Below are positions 38,556-46,927 of a DNA stretch of 64,000 nucleotides, piece by piece (the first letter of the stretch is position 1; every line of letters starts with the position of its first letter). Location: positions 239,667-303,666 of the forward strand of contig BMUD01000010.1 in the NCBI GenBank assembly GCA_014650015.1, given 5' to 3'. The notes beneath the pieces were generated by a model, which worked only from the letters and a program-made list of their open reading frames with translations, did not search any database and was not told where the DNA came from. Both the position numbers and the translations under genes were made by a program. This DNA is from Streptomyces griseoloalbus (GTDB taxonomy: Bacteria > Actinomycetota > Actinomycetes > Streptomycetales > Streptomycetaceae).

Positions 38556-40367
38556 ATGATCGAAACGCAGCGTCCCCCGCAGCAGCAGGATTTATCGCAC
38601 GACCTGGCCGCCGCTCTGTTCGGCAGTCGCGCCGCGACATTCCACCACCCCTGGAAGCGATTGTTCAGCTCCGCACCGTTTGCCTACCAAGAGGGGCTCA
38701 CCCACGAGGAGCGCATCCGGCTGTCGTACGAGCGGCTGCGTCTGGTCAATGACGCCATCGACGACCCGTCGGCCTTCGCCGATCATCCTGCCGCGCTGAG
38801 CGCGATGCACGAGTGGGCCGGCGTCGTCGACGCCGGCATGGCGACCTGCGCGAGCATCCACTACAACCTCTTTCTCGGCAGCCTGCTCGATCACGACCAT
38901 GACGATCGGGATCTCAGCGAATACGTCCACATGTCGCGCATCGGGACGTTCCTGTGCACCGAACTCGCACACGGCAACGACGCCGCCCAGTTGGAAACCA
39001 CCTGCACCTTCGACCGGGACACCGGCGGATTCATCCTCAACACCCCTACTCGGGGCGCCTGCAAGTGGATGCCCAACACCAGCTCGCTGGGCGGAGCGAA
39101 AAGCGCGGTCGTCGCCGCCCGCCTCCTCGTCGACGACCGGGACCTGGGCGTGTTCCTGTTCCTGACACCCCTGAGTGATGCCCACGGCACACCGCTGCCC
39201 GGCATAGAGATACGCAGACTTCCCCAGACGGCCAGCAGCCCCGTCGACCACTGCGCGACCAGCTTCCACCACGTACCCCTGCCCTACACCGCACTCCTTC
39301 AGGGCGAGCACGGACGCCTCACCCGGGACGGCCGCTTCACCAGCAACCTCGGCAGCCCCCGCAAACGGTTCCTGCGCTCCATCGGCCGCGTCACCATGGG
39401 CAAGCTCTGCATGAGCGCCTACAGCCTCGGCACCACCCGCCACGCCCTGACCGTCGCCGTCCGCCACGCCCACAACCGCCACACCTCCGGCATGACCAGC
39501 GGACACAAGGTGCCCCTGTTCGCGCACCGCAGCCACCACGCCCCCCTCTTGGAAGCCACGGCCACCGCCTACGCCGCCACTCTCCTGCAGCGCAGCGTGA
39601 CCCAGCAGTGGGCCGACGCGGCAGGCAGCGACCCGGAGCAGTGCGAGCGGCTCATCGCCGTCACCAAGGGATGGATCACCTGGCAGGCCCGCACCATCAT
39701 GACCGAATGCCGCGAACGCTGCGGCGCCCAGGGCCTGATCCTGGCCAACGGCATCGCCGGCCAGCTCGCCGCGAACGAAGGCACCATCACCGCCGAAGGC
39801 GACAACAAGGTGATCTGGGTCAAGGCCGCCGGCGAGATGCTCCTCGGCGGCTTCACACCTCAACCGGTCAGCGACCTCCCGCCCGGGCAGCGCATGCTCG
39901 AGGATCCGCGGTATCTGCAGGATCTGCTGGCGGACATCGAGCGGATATGGCACGAGCGGGCCCGCGCCCGCCTGCGCACCGGCCGCGCCCCCTCGCCCCT
40001 GGCGCGATGGAACGCGACCGTCACCCCCGCCCTCCAGCTCGTCGACGCGCACGCCCACCGCCTCGCCGGCCAGGCACTGTCCGACTCGGCCGACCAGGCC
40101 GGCACCGCACAGACCCGGCGCCTGCTCACCGACCTGCACCGGCTGTTCGCCCTTCGCCGGATCGCCGCGCACAGCGGTGACCTACTGGCCCAGGGACGGA
40201 TGACCGCCGACCAGGTCCAGCAGCTGCCCGACGCCGTTGACAACGTAGTCGCGGCGTTGGAACCCCACGCACTGACGCTTGTCGCAGGGTTCGACGTGCC
40301 GGAGGAACTGCTGGACAGCCACCCCATGCTGCACGCCGCGCCCGCAGCGGACCTGGTGCCGGCGTAG
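38556..40367 (+). CDS. Acyl-CoA oxidase/dehydrogenase-family flavoprotein, TTA-containing
   Basis: FAD enzyme of 603 residues with the acyl-CoA oxidase plan: helical N-domain, middle beta domain (TFLCTELAHGNDAAQLETT, the FAD/acyl-CoA binding stretch), and two C-terminal helical domains (GFTPQPVSDLPPGQRML between them). In the third domain are AQGLILANGIAGQLAANEGT and the Glu of NEGT, where oxidases carry the catalytic base. Codon 13 is TTA (38592-38594), so translation should depend on bldA tRNA. It opens the cluster side of the window; it could desaturate an acyl chain for the polyketide or the butyrolactone. Confidence 0.88.
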   Translation: MIETQRPPQQQDLSHDLAAALFGSRAATFHHPWKRLFSSAPFAYQEGLTHEERIRLSYERLRLVNDAIDDPSAFADHPAALSAMHEWAGVVDAGMATCASIHYNLFLGSLLDHDHDDRDLSEYVHMSRIGTFLCTELAHGNDAAQLETTCTFDRDTGGFILNTPTRGACKWMPNTSSLGGAKSAVVAARLLVDDRDLGVFLFLTPLSDAHGTPLPGIEIRRLPQTASSPVDHCATSFHHVPLPYTALLQGEHGRLTRDGRFTSNLGSPRKRFLRSIGRVTMGKLCMSAYSLGTTRHALTVAVRHAHNRHTSGMTSGHKVPLFAHRSHHAPLLEATATAYAATLLQRSVTQQWADAAGSDPEQCERLIAVTKGWITWQARTIMTECRERCGAQGLILANGIAGQLAANEGTITAEGDNKVIWVKAAGEMLLGGFTPQPVSDLPPGQRMLEDPRYLQDLLADIERIWHERARARLRTGRAPSPLARWNATVTPALQLVDAHAHRLAGQALSDSADQAGTAQTRRLLTDLHRLFALRRIAAHSGDLLAQGRMTADQVQQLPDAVDNVVAALEPHALTLVAGFDVPEELLDSHPMLHAAPAADLVPA

Positions 40368-40898
40368 GGGAGCGAACGCGCACGGGGGACATCGGCTGGA
40401 CGCAGACCGCACCGCGAGGCTGCGTCCGGTCAACGGCGTCACCGCCGAACGGCCTCCCCAGCCCTCCCAGCCCGTCCCGGATCGGTGACCCGGTGCTCTC
40501 CTGAGCGCCGTACGGGCCGGTGCGGACCCGCTGTCCGATCGAGGATCCGGCGCTGTTGCGCGGGGCCCGCCTCCGTCGTGTTGATCACAGGCTCCACGCA
40601 TCAACCACGACAGGAGAACCGTGCCCATCACGACGCCGCGGATTCCCACCCCCGACGGCCGGGCCGACGCCAGGCTCTGGACGCCGCAGGTGTCGGCTAT
40701 ACCTCCGAGATCCACCCCGGCACCGTCCACGGCTTCACCCTGTCCGACACCGGCGCTTTCAGCGCCTCCGGGCTGAAGCGCCACCGGGCAACTGGCCGGG
40801 ACGCGCCGCGGCGGGACCGTCCTCCGCGAGAGAACGCGGGCCGGGCAACGCCTCATGGCGCGCGAGTACGGCTGCTCAGGCCCCGGCGGGACGGGCCC
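40368..40898. other. Gap between acyl-CoA oxidase and first receptor gene
   Basis: About 530 bases. It contains only the dienelactone hydrolase remnant at 40621-40797; the remaining frames are unsupported. Confidence 0.4.
40621..40797 (+). pseudogene. Dienelactone hydrolase-family gene with internal deletion
   Basis: A GTG start after ACAGGAG opens with MPITTPRIPTPDGRADARLW, typical of the dienelactone hydrolase N-terminus. It then jumps, in another frame, to QALDAAGVGYTSEIHPGTVH and GFTLSDTGAFSASGLKRH, the C-terminal region with the catalytic His. The whole central alpha/beta hydrolase core, with the nucleophile, is missing. A large internal deletion has destroyed the gene. Confidence 0.7.
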
Positions 40899-41555
40899 TC
40901 ACGGAGTGTGCAGGGGGTCCTGACCCGCGGACGGTTGATTCAGCAGCCGTTCGGGGCGGTGGGGCGAGATGTCCAGCTTCGCCAGCACCCCGGGGACGGC
41001 CATACCGGGCAGGACGAGAGCGAAGAGCTCCGAGACCTCGCCCACCAGGTCCTGCTCCTGCGGCAGGGAACTGCTCACCAGCTGGACGCCGGTCCACGCC
41101 CCGACGAACAGCCGGGCGATCGTGGCAGGGTCGGCGTGCGGCTGGAGTTCCCCCCGCTCCTTCGCGGCGACGAGCAGGTCCAGACTCAGCTGGATCCAGT
41201 CGGGCCAGCGAGTACTGAACAGCGCCCGGGCCTTGGGATCGATGGAGAGCCGGATCGACGCGCTCAACAGGGGCTCGCGGGGGAGGCGGTAGGCGAGGAG
41301 CAGTGCGAGGTCGATCCACTCCTGCACCTTGTAGGTCTGGGGGGTGAATCCCTGTGTGGTCACCGCCTCGTCGAGCACGCCCTGTGCCAGCGCCTCCTTC
41401 GACGTGAAGTGGAAGTACAGCGCGCCCCGTGTGAGTTTCGCGCGTTCCAGGATCACGGAGATGGACGCGGCGTCGTAGCCGTACTCGTTGAAGACCTCGG
41501 CCGCGGCCTCCAAGAACATCCGGCGTGTCCGGACGGCCCGCTCCTGCATCGCCAC
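40899..41555 (-). CDS. ArpA/ScbR-like gamma-butyrolactone receptor (TetR family), receptor 1
   Basis: Regulator of 218 residues. The N-terminus AMQERAVRTRRMFLEAAAEV and VILERAKLTRGALYFHFTSK match the ArpA/ScbR group (compare AKQDRAIRTRQ). The ligand domain has the family Trp in RWPDWIQLSLDL and GAWTGVQLVSSSLP. GTG 41555 after AAGGAG is preferred because it gives the expected N-terminus; ATG 41549 is possible. An ARE-like site lies 41 bases upstream, so it is probably self-regulated. Next to a second receptor and near an AfsA homolog. Confidence 0.88.
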   Translation of the reverse strand: MAMQERAVRTRRMFLEAAAEVFNEYGYDAASISVILERAKLTRGALYFHFTSKEALAQGVLDEAVTTQGFTPQTYKVQEWIDLALLLAYRLPREPLLSASIRLSIDPKARALFSTRWPDWIQLSLDLLVAAKERGELQPHADPATIARLFVGAWTGVQLVSSSLPQEQDLVGEVSELFALVLPGMAVPGVLAKLDISPHRPERLLNQPSAGQDPLHTP

Positions 41556-41595
41556 GTGGCTCCTTGTTTCCCCAGGGTCTCCTTCGAGCTGAAAG

Positions 41596-41615
41596 GACCA
41601 ACGGATCGGTATGTC
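41596..41615 (-). promoter_or_regulatory. ARE-like operator upstream of receptor 1
   Basis: On the minus strand GACATACCGATCCGTTGGTC. Nine of twelve positions are symmetric, and ACATACCGATCC is identical to the site in front of the AfsA-type gene (45181-45192). TTGACA overlaps its 5' end as a possible -35. Confidence 0.75.
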
Positions 41616-41825
41616 AAAGGGTTCAGAATAGTGTCGCCCAATAGCCTGTGTGAATTCGGCCATCGCACGCCACACCACGGCACTCGCGCGGTCGGGAGAC
41701 CCGGTGCAGCGGTGGCCGCCCGGGTAGGCGTCGCGGGCGCCCGCCGGCTTCCGGACGCACGCGTTCGCCGACTCCCGGTCCGCACGCTCGCCGCACACCC
41801 GGTCCGGCGAAGCGCTCGCGTCCGG

Positions 41826-42533
41826 TCACCGCTCCTCGGTACACGTGTCACACCGCGCGACCGCCAGGCGCCCCATCACGCCGCCCTCGGTCCGTACCTG
41901 CTCGTCCCAGCGGGCCACGACTTCGGAGCCTGCGGCATCGACCTTGGCCCGCGTCTCCTCCGAGGCGAGGCCGGGCAACACCATCTTCCAGAACCGCGTC
42001 ACCACGCGCCGGGAGGACAGGGCGGCGTCCTTGCGTCCGAGGGACTCGAGACCCATGACGATCGCCATGATGGTGGCGCAGGCGTCGTCCGGCAGTACCC
42101 CGGCGGCCAGGTTGCCCTCGTACTCGGCGATGGTCAGCATTCCCCGTACCCAGCTGCGCCACTTGAGCCAGAGGTCGGCACCGCCGTCCCAGGCCGCGTC
42201 GTTGTCGAGGCCGAGCCCGGCGCGCAGCACCACGTTCTCCCCGAACTGGGTCGCCAGGACATGGGTGGCGTCGATCAGGGTCTGCAGGGGCGAGGGCCGT
42301 GCTTCGGTGCAGGCCGTCGTGATGTACCGCAGGCTCTCCTCGGCCGCGGCCTGTACGGTCTCGCCCAGCTCCTTCTTGCTGCTGAAGTGAAAGTTGAGTG
42401 CGCCTGTACTCACGCCGGCCCCGGTGCTGATGTCCGCGAGTGACGCGGACATGAATCCTCGTCGGTCGAAGACCTCGGCCGCCGAACAGATCAGCTCCTG
42501 CCTCGTGCGTACCGCACGGTCCTGCTTGGCCAT
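41826..42533 (-). CDS. ArpA/ScbR-like gamma-butyrolactone receptor homolog (TetR family), receptor 2
   Basis: Regulator of 235 residues. It begins MAKQDRAVRTRQELICSAAE, the signature N-terminus of butyrolactone receptors, followed by the helix-turn-helix ISTGAGVSTGALNFHFSSKK. The ligand domain has WLKWRSWVRGMLTIAE with the conserved Trp residues. Whether it binds a butyrolactone or is a ScbR2-type pseudo-receptor cannot be decided by eye. ATG 42533 follows AAGGATGG. An ARE-like palindrome lies between it and the divergent reductase gene. Confidence 0.88.
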   Translation of the reverse strand: MAKQDRAVRTRQELICSAAEVFDRRGFMSASLADISTGAGVSTGALNFHFSSKKELGETVQAAAEESLRYITTACTEARPSPLQTLIDATHVLATQFGENVVLRAGLGLDNDAAWDGGADLWLKWRSWVRGMLTIAEYEGNLAAGVLPDDACATIMAIVMGLESLGRKDAALSSRRVVTRFWKMVLPGLASEETRAKVDAAGSEVVARWDEQVRTEGGVMGRLAVARCDTCTEER

Positions 42534-42600
42534 CCTTGCAGCTCCGGGGTGATGAATGGTGAGCCCGGTGCACGCCTGCGTACACACAGGTCACGCTAAC

Positions 42601-42618
42601 AAACCGAACGTAAGGTTT
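42601..42618. promoter_or_regulatory. ARE-like operator between receptor 2 and reductase genes
   Basis: AAACCGAACGTAAGGTTT: 5-bp arms AAACC/GGTTT with an 8-base centre, the same layout as the site at 48536-48553. It lies in the divergent region and could control both genes. Confidence 0.7.
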
Positions 42619-42721
42619 CTTCTTGGGGCCCCGGTCGACTCGATAACAATCGCGAGACCGGGGCGGGCCGGGTGGGCCGTTGCGCGGTGGATCTCAAAGG
42701 GCGGGGAGGATACCATGCCAC

Positions 42722-43630
42722 ATGCTCGCTATCCAGTTCGATTGTTTCGGTGGTCCTGAGGTTCTCACCCCCGTCGAGCTCCCTCCTCCGGTGCCGGGGC
42801 CGGAGGAGGTTCTTATCGCGGTGGAGGCGGCCGGTGTCAACTTCGCCGACACGCACCAGACCGACGGTTCCTATCCGATTGCCGGCAGTTTGCCGTTCAT
42901 CCCGGGCAGTGAGGTCGTCGGGCGTACCCCCGACGGAAGACGCGTGCTGGCCCGGGTGACCGGAGGGTACGCCCAGCAAGTGGTCGCCAGACAGTCCGCG
43001 GTCGTGGAAATTCCCGAGGAGGTACCGGCGGCCGAGGCGTTGGCGCTGCTGATGCAGGGGCTCACCGCCTGGCATCTGCTGCGGACCGCGGCCCGGCTGC
43101 GGGAGGGCGAGACCGTCGTCGTGCACGCCGCGGCGGGCGGTGTCGGCAGCCTTGCCGTCCAGTTGGCCAGGGAGTTCGGCGCGGGCCGGGTCCTCGCCCA
43201 GGTGTCGTCCCGGGCCAAGGCGGAGCTGGCTCTGCGGCTCGGCGCGGACGCGGTGGTCGAGTACCCGCTGGAACAGAAGGCGGATGTGGTCCTGGACGCG
43301 GGCGGCGGGCCTCTCTTCGGCCCGGCGCTGCACTCGCTCGCCCCCTTCGGCCGGCTCGTCACCTATGGCAACGCCTCTCGTGAGGGGATCCCGCCGGTCG
43401 ATCCCGCACTGCTCCACCAGCTCGGCGCGTCGGTCGTCGGCTTCCGGCTGCGGCACGCGCTGGCGTCGCCCGGCGCGACGAGCGGTCCACTGAAGGAGCT
43501 GTTCGGCCTGGTCGCCGAAGGACGCCTGAAGCCCGTCACGGGTGCCAGTTACCCGCTGACCGAGGCGCGGCGCGCGCACGAGGACCTGCTGGCGCGGCGC
43601 ACGACGGGCAAGGTGGTTCTCGTTCCCTGA
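42722..43630 (+). CDS. Zinc-free quinone oxidoreductase-type MDR reductase
   Basis: NADPH-dependent medium-chain reductase of 302 residues. GroES-like N-domain (VLIAVEAAGVNFADTHQ, GSEVVGRTPDG) lacks zinc ligands; Rossmann motif is HAAAGGVGSLAVQLA. The end KVVLVP is typical. ATG 42722 has GGGGAGG about 12 bases upstream. It shares an ARE-bearing divergent promoter with receptor 2, so it belongs to the butyrolactone regulon. AfsA-type pathways need a reductase for the butenolide intermediate, and this enzyme is a candidate; a role in polyketide tailoring is equally possible. Confidence 0.88.
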   Translation: MLAIQFDCFGGPEVLTPVELPPPVPGPEEVLIAVEAAGVNFADTHQTDGSYPIAGSLPFIPGSEVVGRTPDGRRVLARVTGGYAQQVVARQSAVVEIPEEVPAAEALALLMQGLTAWHLLRTAARLREGETVVVHAAAGGVGSLAVQLAREFGAGRVLAQVSSRAKAELALRLGADAVVEYPLEQKADVVLDAGGGPLFGPALHSLAPFGRLVTYGNASREGIPPVDPALLHQLGASVVGFRLRHALASPGATSGPLKELFGLVAEGRLKPVTGASYPLTEARRAHEDLLARRTTGKVVLVP

Positions 43631-43696
43631 AACGGCGACTGCTTTTCGACACAGTTTCGGGCCGGTGATCGAGTCGGATGACCTCGTTCCGCCAGG

Positions 43697-43761
43697 GGAC
43701 CGGCGCCTCGCGCGGACCGGCGATCCGAGCGGAGACACCGGTCCGCGCGAGGCGCCGGTCC
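43697..43761. terminator. 24-bp perfect inverted repeat after the reductase gene
   Basis: Arms 43697-43720 and 43738-43761 are exact reverse complements around a 17-base loop; pairing can extend a few bases further with mismatches. Confidence 0.75.
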
Positions 43762-43942
43762 TGGGGCGGTTACCCCGCGATGGGCGGGCGGAGCGTTCCG
43801 GTGCCTGTGGTCGTCCCATGGCTTCCGCCGTCCACGGGATGGCGGTCGACGCGTTCGGTTCGGTGTCGCCCGACCCGCGAAGGCGCACTGCTGCGTGGCG
43901 CGCGGGGCGGTCGTGCGGACACGTCCGGGTGAGCGAAGGACC

Positions 43943-43982
43943 GGTCGCGGCCCGGCACTCTTCCGAGTGCCGGGCCGCGACC
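43943..43982. terminator. 18-bp perfect hairpin, TTCC loop
   Basis: GGTCGCGGCCCGGCACTC (43943-43960) pairs exactly with 43965-43982. It lies on the AfsA side of the convergent region and could terminate that transcript. Confidence 0.75.
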
Positions 43983-44178
43983 ATGAGTCGACGCGACCGG
44001 CCGGTGTGCGCGGGCCGGGACCGTGACGCCTGCGTCCCGATCTCGGCGCCGTGCGGGAGCGAGGTCCGCTCCGTCCGTCATGGCGGCGCACGGGTGGCCG
44101 TGTTCAGGAGGATACGAAGACAAAGCAGGTCGGTGAATATGTTTTACGTCGGCACCACAGGGACTCGGAGCCGGGGAA

Positions 44179-45153
44179 TCACAGGATGGTGCCGGTGAGT
44201 TCACTGCGGAAGGCGGTGAGGCCGGACTGTGTACCGGTGATCCGGACGACCAGCGTGTCCGGGCCCTTGAACAGTGGCTCGGCCTCGACCAGGCACGCCA
44301 GGTCGAACTCGACGTAGCGCTCGAACTCGGTGTCGACCGCTGTGGGATGGAAGACGCCCGGTCGGACGGCGGCCTGGGCGGCCTGGACGGCGGCTTCGAT
44401 CAGACCGAGGCCGGGCACGTGGTCCACGGGGTGGTCCAGCAGATGGGTGTTGGCGATGTCGCTGCGCAGGAGCCAGCGCAGGGGCTCACCGGTCGGGCAG
44501 AGCACGACGTCCGAGGCCGCGGCGCGGCCGACGGACACCGGGTCGAGCGGCGCGGGCAGCGGCCAGTTCCCCCAGTCGACGGTGACGCGGTCACCGCGCA
44601 GCCGACGGTACGCGGGCGGGGACACCCAGCCGAAGTCCGACTGGGAGCCGGCCACCAGGACTCCCTCGCGGAAGATCCGCATGTCCATCGGTAACGAGCG
44701 TGCCGCCCGACCGGTTTTTCCATGCCGCGGCACCGAGACCTCCACCTCGAAGAGAGGGGCCTCGCCCGGTTGCACACGGAAATCCGGGTCCACCGTGTAG
44801 TGGAACTCGCGGAGCGTCGTCTGGTGCGTGAGCGGCACCTGGTACTCGGCGTGGGCGACGGTCAGTCCGCTCTGCCGGATGGTCTGGGTGAGGAGGCGGG
44901 GGTCGTAGGGCCAGGAGCCGGTGTGGGCGGGCCACTGGGCGCGCAGTGAGAACGTGTCGGCGCCGCTGCGGCCCCAGTCGGTGATCAGTACGCGTTCCGG
45001 GTCCCTCAGGTGGACGAGCTCCTTGGGCACCCGCTCCCGTTCATGGTTGTCGGTGCCGGGCGGGGCGTCGGCATGGTGACGCCCCGCTATACGCGGGTGT
45101 GCGGTGGTATCGGACACGGAACCCCCAGATGACTCAGTGGTCTGCTTAGCCAT
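44179..45153 (-). CDS. AfsA-family gamma-butyrolactone synthase, TTA-containing
   Basis: Enzyme of 324 residues joining a beta-ketoacyl donor to dihydroxyacetone phosphate in butyrolactone signal synthesis. Two AfsA hotdog repeats are visible: about 48-180 (VPKELVHLRDPERVLITDW, WPYDPRLLTQTIRQSGLTVA) and about 195-320 (DHVPGLGLIEAAVQAAQ, TEFERYVEFD). A Leu in RSLPMDM is encoded by TTA (44694-44692 on the minus strand), predicting bldA dependence. The N-terminal 45 residues are not conserved; ATG 45153 has only a weak Shine-Dalgarno. A promoter with an ARE-like site lies directly upstream. Confidence 0.88.
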   Translation of the reverse strand: MAKQTTESSGGSVSDTTAHPRIAGRHHADAPPGTDNHERERVPKELVHLRDPERVLITDWGRSGADTFSLRAQWPAHTGSWPYDPRLLTQTIRQSGLTVAHAEYQVPLTHQTTLREFHYTVDPDFRVQPGEAPLFEVEVSVPRHGKTGRAARSLPMDMRIFREGVLVAGSQSDFGWVSPPAYRRLRGDRVTVDWGNWPLPAPLDPVSVGRAAASDVVLCPTGEPLRWLLRSDIANTHLLDHPVDHVPGLGLIEAAVQAAQAAVRPGVFHPTAVDTEFERYVEFDLACLVEAEPLFKGPDTLVVRITGTQSGLTAFRSELTGTIL

Positions 45154-45179
45154 CGTCGAACTCGCGCTCGACTCGGATG

Positions 45180-45209
45180 AACATACCGATCCATCGGTTC
45201 TTTTCACAA
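45180..45209 (-). promoter_or_regulatory. Promoter and ARE-like operator of the AfsA-type gene
   Basis: On the minus strand TTGTGA (45209-45204), an 18-base spacer and TATGTT (45185-45180) make a plausible promoter. The spacer and -10 are covered by an ARE-like element that reads ACATACCGATCCATCGGTTC on the plus strand from 45181. Receptor binding would block the promoter. Confidence 0.75.
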
Positions 45210-45397
45210 GGAATGACAAAGGCCGCGTCAAAGGCTGCTTGAGCAAACGGCCAAGAGCGGCCGGTGGCCGGGAAGGTCCAGTGGTGGAGCGGCTGCGACG
45301 ACACCGAGGGCGAGCCGTCGGCGACACGAGCAAAGAAGGCAAAGGAAGTCCGGATCGGTACCGGCCCCTGTACGGCCGGAAGCGCGCAGGCATGGCA

Positions 45398-45442
45398 CTG
45401 GGCCCCGTACCCGGCGTGGAGCAAGCCGGGTACGGGGCCCAG
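45398..45442. terminator. 18-bp perfect hairpin after the acyl-CoA dehydrogenase-type gene
   Basis: CTGGGCCCCGTACCCGGC (45398-45415) pairs exactly with 45425-45442 over a 9-base loop. It lies between that gene's stop (45484) and the AfsA promoter, insulating the two. The remaining 45154-45483 sequence has no gene. Confidence 0.8.
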
Positions 45443-45483
45443 GGGCGGGTCCGATCGAGGACTGATCAGGGGTCGGTCGAGGA

Positions 45484-46662
45484 CTAGAGGTAGGGCGTCC
45501 CGGGGTCGAGACCCACCAGGACCCTGCCGTGCACCTCCAGGCTCATGTTCGGGTTCATCAGGCCGTGGAGGGTCAGCGCCTCGATGTCACGGCGGAACCG
45601 CCGGAAGTGCCCCTTGCGGGCCAGGGAGGACGCGGAGCTCACCGAGTTGAGGGCCTCGACGGCCTCGTTCACCAGCTGGATGGCGTGGCCGGCCCGGCCG
45701 CGCACCGTCGCCTTCTCCGCTTCGGTCAGCGGCTCACCGACGTCGGCGCGCTCCTGCACCAGCGTCAGCTGGCCCTCGAACAGCGCCTCCGCGGCGGCGA
45801 TCCGGTTCTCGGCGACGGCCACCTGGTGCTGCGTGAGCGGGTGCTCGCGCTGGTCCTCCCAGGTGGTGTAGGCGATGGGCCGGCCCAGACCCTCGACGAA
45901 CGTCTCGTAGGCGCCCTTCGCGGCGCCGAGGAAGACCGCCACCGACTCGGAGATGACCATGCTCAGCAGTCCGTAGTCGCGGCCGGTGGCACCGGAGTTG
46001 GAGCGGCCCTCGGCGGTGCCGGTGAGCGCCTCGCCGACGGTGACCAGCCGGTGCGCGGGCACGAACACGTCACGCGCGGTCGTCGTCGAGCTGCCGGTGC
46101 CGATCGTGGCGGACACGTGCCAGTCGTCCGCGATCGACAGCTCCGACATCGGCACGAGGGCGTAGGCCTCGTCGATGGTGCCGTCGGGCAGTTCCACCGC
46201 GGCGGCGACCAGGTCCCATTCCGCGCCGCGGCATCCCGTGTTGAACCGCCAGGTGCCGTTGAGGAGGTAGCCGCCCTCGGTGGGAACCAGCGTGCTGCTG
46301 CCCGCGGTGAAGGCGCCGGAGACCCGGACCTGACCCGTGGCGAAGATCTCCTCCTGCGTCACGTCCGGGTACAGCGTGGCCAGCCAGGCGGTGGAGACCC
46401 AGGCCACCGCCACCCAGCCGGTCGAGGCGCATCCGCGGGCGATCTCGGAGAGAATGGCGTACTGCTGCGGCAGCGACAGGTCGAGCCCGCCGAACTTGCG
46501 CGGCACGGCGATCCGGAACACGCCTGCCTTCTCCAGCAGGTGGATGTTCTCGTCCGGGATCCAACGCCGGTCCTCGGCCTCCAGCCCGTTCTCCCGGAGC
46601 CGGGGCACGATTTCTCGCACCGCCTCCAGTACGGAGTCGAAGTCGGGTTCATGCGGGGACAT
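45484..46662 (-). CDS. Acyl-CoA dehydrogenase-fold flavoenzyme, possibly a group D monooxygenase
   Basis: Protein of 392 residues. N-terminal helical domain (LRENGLEAEDRRWIPDENI, VPRKFGGLDLSLPQQYAIL), middle beta domain with RFNTGCRGAEWDLVAAAV, and a C-terminal helical domain ending HGLMNPNMSLEVHGRVLVG. The Ser/Trp pattern (GCASTGWVAVAW) and the ending resemble the HsaA/ActVA-ORF5-like two-component monooxygenases more than beta-oxidation dehydrogenases, and the Glu base of the latter is not obvious. ATG 46662 follows AGGAGG. It may hydroxylate or oxidise the polyketide. Divergent from the thioesterase gene. Confidence 0.85.
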   Translation of the reverse strand: MSPHEPDFDSVLEAVREIVPRLRENGLEAEDRRWIPDENIHLLEKAGVFRIAVPRKFGGLDLSLPQQYAILSEIARGCASTGWVAVAWVSTAWLATLYPDVTQEEIFATGQVRVSGAFTAGSSTLVPTEGGYLLNGTWRFNTGCRGAEWDLVAAAVELPDGTIDEAYALVPMSELSIADDWHVSATIGTGSSTTTARDVFVPAHRLVTVGEALTGTAEGRSNSGATGRDYGLLSMVISESVAVFLGAAKGAYETFVEGLGRPIAYTTWEDQREHPLTQHQVAVAENRIAAAEALFEGQLTLVQERADVGEPLTEAEKATVRGRAGHAIQLVNEAVEALNSVSSASSLARKGHFRRFRRDIEALTLHGLMNPNMSLEVHGRVLVGLDPGTPYL

Positions 46663-46718
46663 GGCGCCTCCTGGCATCGATCGTGTGCATGCTCTTCACC
46701 GTCGGAACGGTGCGCGGC

Positions 46719-46733
46719 CGACCGTAACGGTCG
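46719..46733. promoter_or_regulatory. Palindrome in the divergent monooxygenase/thioesterase promoter region
   Basis: CGACCGTAACGGTCG has perfect 7-bp arms around one base. It sits in the 265-base gap between the divergent genes and may be an operator; it does not match the ARE pattern. Confidence 0.4.
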
Positions 46734-46927
46734 TGCAGGTGCGGGCGGGTAACACGCTGTCACTGGGCGGTAATCGCATGATCTCCGCCGGTCAGGGGCG
46801 CCCCTTCGGACGGAGCGGCGTGACAGAGGGTGTTTGGGCGAGCTTTGACCGCCCGGTCCCATCATGGCGACGTCCCCGCCCCGAAGCGGTTCACGGGAAC
46901 CGCCGGGGCGCCGAGTGGAGGAGCGAC

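Larger units (their letters stand above)
43631..44178. other. Convergent intergenic region with two strong hairpins
   Basis: About 550 bases between the reductase and the convergent AfsA-type gene. Apart from the two hairpins listed separately, I see no gene; frames on either strand are Arg/Pro-rich and unsupported. Confidence 0.4.

Noticed and set aside
40485-42443. 652-codon plus-strand frame across both receptor genes
   Set aside because: Antisense to two clear TetR-family genes; no start signal or conserved domain.
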